Origin: JAOZTV01 sp965371805
GTDB taxonomy: Bacteria; Acidobacteriota; Aminicenantia; UBA2199
Direction: 5' to 3'
DNA length: 12,871 nt
Assembly (NCBI GenBank): GCA_965371805.1
Contig: CBDUZW010000098.1
Span: 1-12,871 of the forward strand
Shown: piece after piece, positions 7,601 to 12,871 of the stretch
How positions within the stretch are numbered: the first letter of the stretch is position 1
Layout: the number at the start of each line of letters is the position of its first letter
The notes under the pieces: model-generated
What the model was told of the DNA's origin: nothing
Database searches by the model: none
What the model saw: the letters and a program-made list of their open reading frames with translations, nothing else
Translations under genes and position numbers: made by a program

Positions 7601-8923
7601 TGTATTAAAATATTGGGGGGACATACCAAAAAAATTAATTCAGTATCTATTAGTCCTGATGGTAAACTTGCTATTTCCGGAAGTGGTGATAATACTTTGA
7701 TACTATGGAATATAATAACATTAGATTATATCCGCACATTTGAAGGACATACAAATGAAGTTTGTTCTGTATCCTTTAACTCGGATGGTAAACTTGCTAT
7801 TTCTGGAAGTTATGATAAAACCCTTAAACTATGGGATATTGCAACAGGCAAGTGTATCCACACATTCGAGGGGCATACAGATTGGGTGAATTCCGTATCT
7901 TTCAGTCCTGTTGATAAGCTTGCTATTTCTGGAAGTGAAGATAAAACCATTAAATTTTGGGATATTGATACAGGTAAATGTATACACACAGTTATAAATA
8001 ATGGTACTGTTAAATCCTTATCTTTCAGTCCAGATGGGAGATTTGTGCTTTCTGTATACAATTACACAACTTTGATACTAAGAGAGTTTATTGCGGAACT
8101 AGGATTTAATAAAAATTCAGATATACAAAAACCTTTAAAAACTGAAGAAAACACACAACTTGTACAACCTAAGAAAAATCTGGTCTTAAGTAAACCAAGT
8201 TTAATAAAACCTTTGAAAATACCTGCACCAACATTGATAAAGGAAATACAAATTAAACCGGAACAACAAAAAACACTATTTACTATTGCTCTGGATTTCT
8301 ATCTCTGCAACTTAAAAGGTGAACGGTTTCCAGGTACTCTTCAGGATACTCTTGCAGACTATACACAAATTACTCATAATTGTCCCGTATGTAATAAACA
8401 GGCAAGTTTTAAGCGATCTCTTGGCTGGATTTTTCAGGAATGTATTAATAAAGAGAAAGCTGTATTCCCCTGTATTAGCTGTGGAAAATTCATTACTATA
8501 CCATCTGATATCTTTGTAAAGTCAACTATGGACAGATTTAAAAGAGTAAGGCTCAATATATCATCAATTAAAAATCTGAAAATTTCAGAATTAATTGTCC
8601 ATGATGTTGGAGAAGCTATTATTGCAGCTAATAAAAGCGGAGGGACTGATTTAAAGTCACTTTTATGGGATGGAAAAGGCAGCTGCCCGGGATGCGGGAA
8701 TGCTTCAACCCAAAATATATCTCAAAAAATACATTGTGTACAATGTGGAACTGGATACTTGGTTCCGCAGGAAAAAATCAGCCGTACTCAAAATACTACT
8801 CTTAGATGCAGTAAATGCGGTAAGTATATGCGAATTCCTCCTACAGTCTGGTGTCCTGTATGTAAAAACAATCTTCGTTCATCAACTGATTTCATACGTG
8901 TATTTAAGAAAGCAAATCAATGA
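4607..8923 (+). CDS. Ser/Thr kinase with TPR, two seven-bladed WD40 propellers and zinc-ribbon tail
   Basis: A 1438-residue multidomain protein. The N-terminus (1-85) starts MGIIKNLFGKK and carries GGTVLRKP (37-44). The kinase domain (about 97-370) has VISGGMGHV (103-111; first loop Gly replaced by Ile), Lys126, Glu145, MIHRDIKPAN (217-226, Asp221), ITDFGLVR (237-244, Asp239), a long activation segment with Thr275 and LSPEQ (279-283), and Asp295. TPR-like helices follow (about 387-490). Propeller A (504-788) and propeller B (about 881-1163) each contain seven WD40 repeats. Between them is an LWKNKGF helical module (800-872). The tail (1255-1438) has zinc ribbons: Cys1259/1262, 1289/1292, 1360/1363, 1377/1380, 1401/1404 and 1416/1419. 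There is no membrane segment. AAGGAAA precedes the ATG, 13 nt after the previous stop. The kinase is probably active; the propellers and ribbons are inferred to hold partners or substrates. It is a tandem paralogue of the next gene. Confidence 0.93.
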   Translation: MGIIKNLFGKKEETVSGRELFKKDERKNVSVPLQNKGGTVLRKPIDRPIQTLLKKDTVEPVPVEKKPELSALEIADRKEWEVKTLSVWQPGDLILDTYEVENVISGGMGHVYIANHNKWNIKIAIKSPNEMMLSEKDFFARIIREAQAWTELGLHPNIAYCYYVRNIEDVPHIIIEYVDGGNLKDWIEDGKCLDYKTNYDLAIQFCHGMELSHSKGMIHRDIKPANVLMTKDGILKITDFGLVRAGKETAGKGGVIQKQQPAGNGLTMIGDFMGTEGYLSPEQAESAAEVDERTDIFSFGICLYEMFTGNKPYDITYGPKQEAPDPIKLSKDEKFPLRLAELLIKTVQWDKNDRYKSFKDLREELNSIYKEIYQKDNPYYDLDLPDMEADNLNNQGMSYMELGNKNKARECFEKAVGINSIHPQAIYNLSLIQWRNAEIDDSEVLKRVKNCQNNPSIDKEILAELIANIHLERFASKKAEEVLKDYPEKYKQFKKKLKMPNIDCIRTFVGHINDVHSVSLSPNGKFLLSGSSDNTLKLWEVSTGKCIRSFGGDTGLTSVSLGSENKFALSGSDKTMKLWEINTGKCVRTFEHYGFVEFVSLHPENKLALSRTSRDLTLWDIKTGKPIRTFNAFAVDVYAASFSPDGRYVLSGGKHLKKTSALMLWETKTGRCVKTFDYRGIVESLSFRSDGKYFLTGVKNLKIWETETGKCTRTFERYAFHVSFSSDGRFGLFVSRDSTLKLLELETGRCVRSFEGHTKIFTSTYFSLGNNFFISGSKDNTIKRWDIPSKKSYIAPFNFSKSKGIKELKIEKETLSLVKDLFNRNEYKTAYSTMFNLWKNKGFEKDKKIDKLYLKLAQKGFYKAIILLNQHIFKGNKISSFVETISISHDGKLALSGSFDFKENMKLWEIKTGKCLRIFEGHQKTVNSVSFSSDGKFALSGSSDSTLKLWHYKRYTCVRTFKGHTHFVSSVSFSPDGRFLISGSYDKTLRIWVKDTGNCIKILGGHTKKINSVSISPDGKLAISGSGDNTLILWNIITLDYIRTFEGHTNEVCSVSFNSDGKLAISGSYDKTLKLWDIATGKCIHTFEGHTDWVNSVSFSPVDKLAISGSEDKTIKFWDIDTGKCIHTVINNGTVKSLSFSPDGRFVLSVYNYTTLILREFIAELGFNKNSDIQKPLKTEENTQLVQPKKNLVLSKPSLIKPLKIPAPTLIKEIQIKPEQQKTLFTIALDFYLCNLKGERFPGTLQDTLADYTQITHNCPVCNKQASFKRSLGWIFQECINKEKAVFPCISCGKFITIPSDIFVKSTMDRFKRVRLNISSIKNLKISELIVHDVGEAIIAANKSGGTDLKSLLWDGKGSCPGCGNASTQNISQKIHCVQCGTGYLVPQEKISRTQNTTLRCSKCGKYMRIPPTVWCPVCKNNLRSSTDFIRVFKKANQ
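6116..6970 (+). repeat. WD40 propeller A of the first kinase-WD40 protein (seven degenerate blades)
   Basis: Seven repeats of about 40 residues end in LKLWEVSTGKC, MKLWEINTGKC, LTLWDIKTGKP, LMLWETKTGRC, LKIWETETGKC, LKLLELETGRC and IKRWDIP. Only the first and last have a GH dipeptide in the normal place. The others have lost it, and blade 4 carries an insertion (GGKHLKKTSALM). The count still closes one seven-bladed ring. Confidence 0.85.
7004..7222 (+). other. Inter-propeller helical module, first protein
   Basis: Residues 800-872 are predicted helical and contain TLSLVKDLFNRNEY, FNLWKNKGFEKDKKI and LYLKLAQKG. The pattern recurs at 11360-11575 and 12611-12796 in the next gene. It resembles a TPR/SEL1-like helical hairpin, but I do not recognise a named family. 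Confidence 0.6.
7247..8095 (+). repeat. WD40 propeller B of the first kinase-WD40 protein (seven blades)
   Basis: Seven repeats end in MKLWEIKTGKC, LKLWHYKRYTC, LRIWVKDTGNC, LILWNIITLDY, LKLWDIATGKC, IKFWDIDTGKC and LILREFI. Blades 2-6 keep GH, SPDGK-type turns and SGS-x-D. They are more regular than propeller A, and the last blade has lost the Trp. Confidence 0.88.
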
Positions 8924-8935
8924 CAGGAGTTTCTA

Positions 8936-11900
8936 ATGGGGATAATTAAAAAAATATTTGGAAAAAAAGAAAAACCGGTTTTAGGCAAAACTCTCTTTAA
9001 AAAAGATGAAAACAAAAATGTTTCAGTCCCGGTGCAAAACAAAGGCGGCACAATCTTAAGAAAGCCAATAGACAGGCCGATTCAAACATTAATAAAAAAA
9101 GAGTCTGTGGAGCCTGTACAAGTAGAGAAAAAACCTGAACTTTCTGCTCCGGAGATTGCTGACAGAAAGGAATGGGCTATAAAAACCCTGCCTGTCTGGC
9201 AGCCGGGAGATGTGATTCTTGACACCTATGAGGTAGAAGATGTTATCTCAGGCGGTATGGGGCATGTTTATATAGCTAATCATAATAAATGGAATATTAA
9301 GATTGCAATAAAATCACCTAATGAGATGATGCTCTCTGAAAAGGATTTATTTGCAAGAATAATAAGAGAAGCACAGTCATGGACAGAATTGGGACTTCAT
9401 CCAAATATTGCCTACTGTTATTATGTAAGAAACATCGAGGATGTACCGCATATTATAATTGAATATGTTGACGGCGGTAATCTCAAGGACTGGATCGAAG
9501 ATGGGAAGTGTGTAGATTATAAGCTTAATTTTGATCTTGCCATTCAGTTCTGTCACGGCATGGAACTTTCCCATTCAAAAGGGATGATACACAGAGATAT
9601 AAAACCTGCAAATGTTTTAATGACTAAAGACGGGATATTAAAAATAACCGATTTTGGACTTGTCAGTGCAGGTGCAGAGATAGCGGGCAAGGGTGGAGCA
9701 GTTCAGAAACAACAACCTGCAGGTAGTGGTTTAACAATGATTGGTGATTTCATGGGAACCGAGGGTTATCTTTCCCCAGAACAGGCAGAGAGTGCATCAG
9801 AGGTTGATAAAAAAACAGATATCTTTTCTTTTGGGATATGCTTATACGAAATGTTTACCGGTAACAGACCTTATGACATTACCTACGGCCCCAGACAGGA
9901 GGCACCTGACCCTATTAGACTCAGCAAAGATGAAAAATTTCCACTCCGGTTAGCGGAACTACTTAAAAAAACCGTTCAATGGGATAAGAATGATCGTTAT
10001 AAAAGTTTTAAAGATCTAAAAGAAGAATTAAATAGTATCTACAAGGAAATTTATCAGAAAGACAATCCTTATTTTGATCTTGACCTTCCTGACATGGAAG
10101 CAGATAATCTCAACAATCAGGGAATGTCTTATATGGAGCTTGGAGATAAGGATAAAGCACGGAAGTGCTTTGAAAAAGCAGTTGCAATTAATAGCATTCA
10201 TCCTCAGGCAGTGTATAATCTTTCATTAATTCGATGGAGAGCTGGAGAAATAGATGATATTGAAGTATTAAAAAAATTAAAGGATTGTCTGAACAATCCA
10301 TCTATTGATAAGGAGATATTAGCAGAGCTGATTGCTTATATTCATCTGGAACGGTTTGCATCAAAAGAAGCAGAGGAAGTCTTAAATGATTATCCGGGAA
10401 AGTATAAACAACTCATAAAAGTTACAAAGAAACAAAATTTTGACTGTATCCGAACATTTGAGGGGCATATAGATGATTATGTTGTGTCTGTATCTTTCAG
10501 CCCAGATGGAAAACTTGCTATTTCCGGAAGCTGGGATAAAACTCTTAAATTATGGGAACTAAGTACAGGAAAATGTATCCGCACTTTTGAGGGACATATA
10601 AGATGGATCACTGATGTAGCTTTCAGTCCGGATGGAAATTTTGTCCTTTCGGGAAGCAAAGATAACACTTTGAAATTATGGAAAATAGAAACAGGTAAAT
10701 GTATCCATACCTTAAAAGAACATTATATGGAAGTAAAATCATGTACATTCAGCCCAGATGGGAACTTTGTTCTTTCCGGAAGCGAGGATAAAACTATCAA
10801 ACTCTGGGATGTAAAAAGTGGGGAATGTATCCGTACTTTTGAAGGGCATACACAAACTATAAATTCAGTAGCATTCAGTCCAGATGGAAAACTTGCTCTT
10901 TCCGGAAGCTCTGATCGAACTTTGAAACTATGGGATATAGATACAAGCAAATGCATCCGCACATTTGAAGGGCATACAAGTTCAGTATCTTTCAGTCCAG
11001 ATGGGAAGTTTTCTCTTTCCTTAGGTGGATCTGCTCTTGGTGACAGTGACAATACTATAAAATTATGGGATATAAAAACTGGCGAAAATATTCATACATT
11101 GACAGGGCATATACCTCAAGTAAATTCAGTATCTTTTAGTCCAGATGGAAAGTTTGCTCTTTCTGGAAGCTTTGATAAAACATTGAAATTATGGAATATA
11201 GAAACAAGTAAATGCATACGCACATTTGAAGGACATACAAGTGCAGTCTTTTCAGTATCGTTTAGTCCGGATGGAAAATTTGCTCTTTCCGGAAGCGGGG
11301 ATAAAACATTGAAATTATGGAAAATTCCTGATAAAATGATCTGTATTTCACCTTTAAAATTTAGCAAATCCAAGAGAATTACTGATTTAGAAGATCAAAA
11401 CAAAACTTTATCTATTGCTAAAGAACTTTTTGAAAAGAGAGAATACCATATTTCATATTCTGTACTTTTCAAACTTTGGAAAAACAAAGGATTCGGAAAA
11501 GACAAGAAAATACAGACAATCTATTCCAAATTAGCATTAAAAGGTTTTTGTAAAAACATCTTAATACTCAGCCAGCGTACATTTCTTGGGCACACAAATT
11601 CAGTCAATTCTATATCTTTCAGCCCAGATGGAAGTTTTGGTCTTTCTGGAAGTGATGATAAAACTATAAAACTCTGGCAAATAGAAACAGGTAAATGTAT
11701 CCGTACATTTGAAGGACATATAAATTCGATCTATGATGTAGCTTTCAGTCCAGATGGAAATTTTGCCCTTTCAGGAAGTTTTGACAAAACTATAAAACTA
11801 TGGAAAATAGATACGGGTCAGTGTATCCGTACACTTGAAGGGCATAACAAAGTAGTCTTCTCCGTATCATTCAGCCCAGATGGGAACTTTGTTCTTACTG

Positions 11901-12871
11901 GAAGCGAGGATAAAACCATCAAACTCTGGGATGTAAAAAGTGGGGAATGTATCCGTACTTTTGAAGGGCATACAAGCGGGGTTATTTCCGTATCATTTAG
12001 TCCGGATGGGAAATTTGCTCTTTCCGTAGGTGGATATAATGACAATACTATAAAATTATGGGATATAGATATAAGCAAATGCATACGCACATTTGATGAG
12101 CATACAAGTCCAGCATCTTTCAGCCCAGACGGAAAATTTGTTCTTTCCGGAAGTAGCGATAAAAGCTTGAAATTATGGGATATAGAAACAGGTAAATACA
12201 TCCGCACATTTGAGGGGCATACAAGTTATGTCAGTTCAGTATCTTTCAGTCCAGATGGGAAATTTGCTCTTTCCGTAGGTGGATATAATGACAATACTAT
12301 AAAATTATGGGATATAAAAACAGGTAGATGTATCCATACATTTGAGGGGTATACAAGTTTAGTCTCTTCAGTATCTTTTAGTCCTGACAGCAGGTCTGTG
12401 CTTTCTGGAATCAAGGACAGTACCCTAAAACTCTGGGAATTTTTTATTGAACTGGATTTTCCTGATAATTCAAACAATCAAAAAATATTACATATTGAAG
12501 AAAAACCCAAACCTGTGCAATCAGAAAAATATTCAGTTTTAAACAAACCAACCTTAATAAAACCTTTGAATATACCTGCACAAACACTTATTAAAAGGGA
12601 AAACTTTAGGTCTGAACCGGAAGAAACTATATCTAAAGCTATTGATTTTTATGATAAATCTGAATATCAAGCTTCTTATTCAGTCTTATTCAGCCTATGG
12701 AAAAAAAAGAGATTTGTGAAAGATCAGGAGATAGAGATGCTCTATTTAAGACTGGCTCAGAAAGGTTCTTCTAAGAATATTAAATTGCTGAACAATCTTG
12801 GACTTAAAGGTCACGCTGATGTACGAGTCCATAACATATTAGATTTAAAAGAATTTTTAATCACCATATTC
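8936..12871 (+). CDS. Second kinase-TPR-WD40 protein, tandem paralogue, cut by the window end
   Basis: Translated by hand from ATG 8936, the frame stays open for 1312 codons to the last base, so the C-terminus lies outside. ACAGGAG gives a good ribosome site, 12 nt after the previous stop. Residues 1-503 align with the preceding gene without gaps: MGIIKKIFGKKE, GGTILRKP (37-44), kinase loop VISGGMGHV, Lys126, HRD Asp221, DFG Asp239, an activation segment ending GTEGYLSPEQ, then TPR-like helices. Propeller A covers about 504-800, a helical linker 809-880, propeller B 881-1172, each with seven very regular WD40 blades. A Pro/Lys linker (KPTLIKPLNIPAQTLIK) and another copy of the helical module (about 1226-1287) follow. 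The zinc-ribbon tail of the paralogue is not reached and is only expected. The kinase should be active and cytoplasmic. Its blades are much more alike than those of the first protein, suggesting recent repeat copying. Confidence 0.92.
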   Translation, partial: MGIIKKIFGKKEKPVLGKTLFKKDENKNVSVPVQNKGGTILRKPIDRPIQTLIKKESVEPVQVEKKPELSAPEIADRKEWAIKTLPVWQPGDVILDTYEVEDVISGGMGHVYIANHNKWNIKIAIKSPNEMMLSEKDLFARIIREAQSWTELGLHPNIAYCYYVRNIEDVPHIIIEYVDGGNLKDWIEDGKCVDYKLNFDLAIQFCHGMELSHSKGMIHRDIKPANVLMTKDGILKITDFGLVSAGAEIAGKGGAVQKQQPAGSGLTMIGDFMGTEGYLSPEQAESASEVDKKTDIFSFGICLYEMFTGNRPYDITYGPRQEAPDPIRLSKDEKFPLRLAELLKKTVQWDKNDRYKSFKDLKEELNSIYKEIYQKDNPYFDLDLPDMEADNLNNQGMSYMELGDKDKARKCFEKAVAINSIHPQAVYNLSLIRWRAGEIDDIEVLKKLKDCLNNPSIDKEILAELIAYIHLERFASKEAEEVLNDYPGKYKQLIKVTKKQNFDCIRTFEGHIDDYVVSVSFSPDGKLAISGSWDKTLKLWELSTGKCIRTFEGHIRWITDVAFSPDGNFVLSGSKDNTLKLWKIETGKCIHTLKEHYMEVKSCTFSPDGNFVLSGSEDKTIKLWDVKSGECIRTFEGHTQTINSVAFSPDGKLALSGSSDRTLKLWDIDTSKCIRTFEGHTSSVSFSPDGKFSLSLGGSALGDSDNTIKLWDIKTGENIHTLTGHIPQVNSVSFSPDGKFALSGSFDKTLKLWNIETSKCIRTFEGHTSAVFSVSFSPDGKFALSGSGDKTLKLWKIPDKMICISPLKFSKSKRITDLEDQNKTLSIAKELFEKREYHISYSVLFKLWKNKGFGKDKKIQTIYSKLALKGFCKNILILSQRTFLGHTNSVNSISFSPDGSFGLSGSDDKTIKLWQIETGKCIRTFEGHINSIYDVAFSPDGNFALSGSFDKTIKLWKIDTGQCIRTLEGHNKVVFSVSFSPDGNFVLTGSEDKTIKLWDVKSGECIRTFEGHTSGVISVSFSPDGKFALSVGGYNDNTIKLWDIDISKCIRTFDEHTSPASFSPDGKFVLSGSSDKSLKLWDIETGKYIRTFEGHTSYVSSVSFSPDGKFALSVGGYNDNTIKLWDIKTGRCIHTFEGYTSLVSSVSFSPDSRSVLSGIKDSTLKLWEFFIELDFPDNSNNQKILHIEEKPKPVQSEKYSVLNKPTLIKPLNIPAQTLIKRENFRSEPEETISKAIDFYDKSEYQASYSVLFSLWKKKRFVKDQEIEMLYLRLAQKGSSKNIKLLNNLGLKGHADVRVHNILDLKEFLITIF
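10445..11335 (+). repeat. WD40 propeller A of the second kinase-WD40 protein (seven near-uniform blades)
   Basis: Seven blades of about 126 nt follow the pattern CIRTFEGH, a variable loop, SVSFSPDGKFALSGS-x-DKTLKLW. Blade 5 lacks three residues after GHT and has an insertion (LGGSALGDSDN). All seven keep the Asp before the final strand, and six of seven keep the GH dipeptide; blade 3 has EH. Confidence 0.93.
10748..11974 (+). repeat. 105-bp near-identical copies in blade 3 of propellers A and B
   Basis: Positions 10748-10852 and 11870-11974 match at 102 of 105 bases by direct comparison. Both cover the blade-3 core and the start of blade 4. The offset is 1122 nt, one propeller plus linker. 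The range given spans both copies. Confidence 0.85.
11360..11575 (+). other. Inter-propeller helical module, second protein
   Basis: This region carries TLSIAKELFEKREY, FKLWKNKGFGKDKKI and YSKLALKGF, clearly the same module as at 7004-7222, at the same place between the two propellers. Confidence 0.6.
11576..12451 (+). repeat. WD40 propeller B of the second kinase-WD40 protein (seven near-uniform blades)
   Basis: There are seven blades with the same consensus as propeller A. Blade 5 again lacks three residues (DEHTSPASFSPDG), matching blade 5 of propeller A. Blades 4 and 6 carry the same VGGYNDN insertion. The last blade ends in LKLWEFFIEL, as blade 7 of the first protein ends in LILREFIAEL. 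Confidence 0.93.
12005..12316 (+). repeat. Exact 63-bp direct repeat in blades 4 and 6 of propeller B
   Basis: Positions 12005-12067 and 12254-12316 are identical over 63 bases, starting at GATGGGAAATTTGCTC and ending at TTATGGGATATA. The 249-nt offset equals two blades. Identity at every third codon position points to recent duplication or gene conversion. Confidence 0.85.
12611..12796 (+). other. Third copy of the helical module, after propeller B of the second protein
   Basis: ISKAIDFYDKSEYQ, FSLWKKKRFVKDQEI and LYLRLAQKG align with the two inter-propeller modules. In the first protein the equivalent place begins similarly (TIALDFYLCN) and then changes into the zinc-ribbon tail, so the two paralogues differ here. 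Confidence 0.6.

Noticed and set aside
10445..12451. Regular repeats of about 126 nt that could look like a CRISPR or satellite array
   Set aside because: The repeats are in one open frame and translate into WD40 blades, with no short unique spacers between identical repeats.
10477..12477. Several open frames on the - strand opposite the WD40 repeats, with similar repeated proteins
   Set aside because: They are antisense shadows of the repeats: internal similarity follows from the + strand blades, and they lack ribosome sites and recognisable domains.

Overview
The window is AT-rich bacterial DNA (roughly one third G+C by eye) with Gram-negative hallmarks: a Sec signal peptide plus an internal membrane anchor on a VWA receptor, and a cluster of Hanks-type Ser/Thr kinases with FHA, TPR, WD40 and zinc-ribbon modules. 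Kinase-WD40 fusions of this kind are known from planctomycetes, cyanobacteria, myxobacteria and several uncultured phyla. The low G+C argues against the classical high-GC members, and I cannot name the genus.

Layout. Positions 1-593 hold a decayed insertion sequence: the C-terminal part of a DDE transposase and, beyond it, two copies of a 19-20 bp T-rich repeat that look like transposase-binding sites at the element's right end. Positions 594-684 hold a good sigma-70-like promoter (TTGAAT, 17 nt, TATAAT) overlapped by a perfect 7-4-7 dyad. From 685 to the right edge, five genes lie on the + strand with gaps of 59, 25, 13 and 12 nt, each with a Shine-Dalgarno sequence and with no visible terminator, so they probably form one operon: (1) a PP2C phosphatase; (2) a membrane VWA-FHA-zinc-finger protein; (3) a soluble FHA-zinc-finger-Ser/Thr kinase; (4) a 1438-residue kinase-TPR-WD40(7)-helical-WD40(7)-zinc-ribbon protein; (5) a tandem paralogue of gene 4, open for 1312 codons and cut by the window end.

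How the genes may work together (inference). The VWA domain of gene 2 would sit outside the inner membrane and its FHA domain inside. The kinases of genes 3-5 would write phosphothreonine, the two FHA domains would read it, and the PP2C would erase it. A GGT(V/I)L motif recurs in genes 2, 4 and 5 and is a candidate phosphosite linking them. The twin seven-bladed propellers of genes 4 and 5 would be the recognition or scaffold part. In gene 5 the blades are nearly identical to each other at DNA level but differ at a few positions, a pattern known from rapidly diversifying WD40 recognition proteins. The VWA + PP2C + kinase content recalls the TerY-P triad, but with a membrane-anchored FHA version of the VWA partner and duplicated two-propeller kinases.
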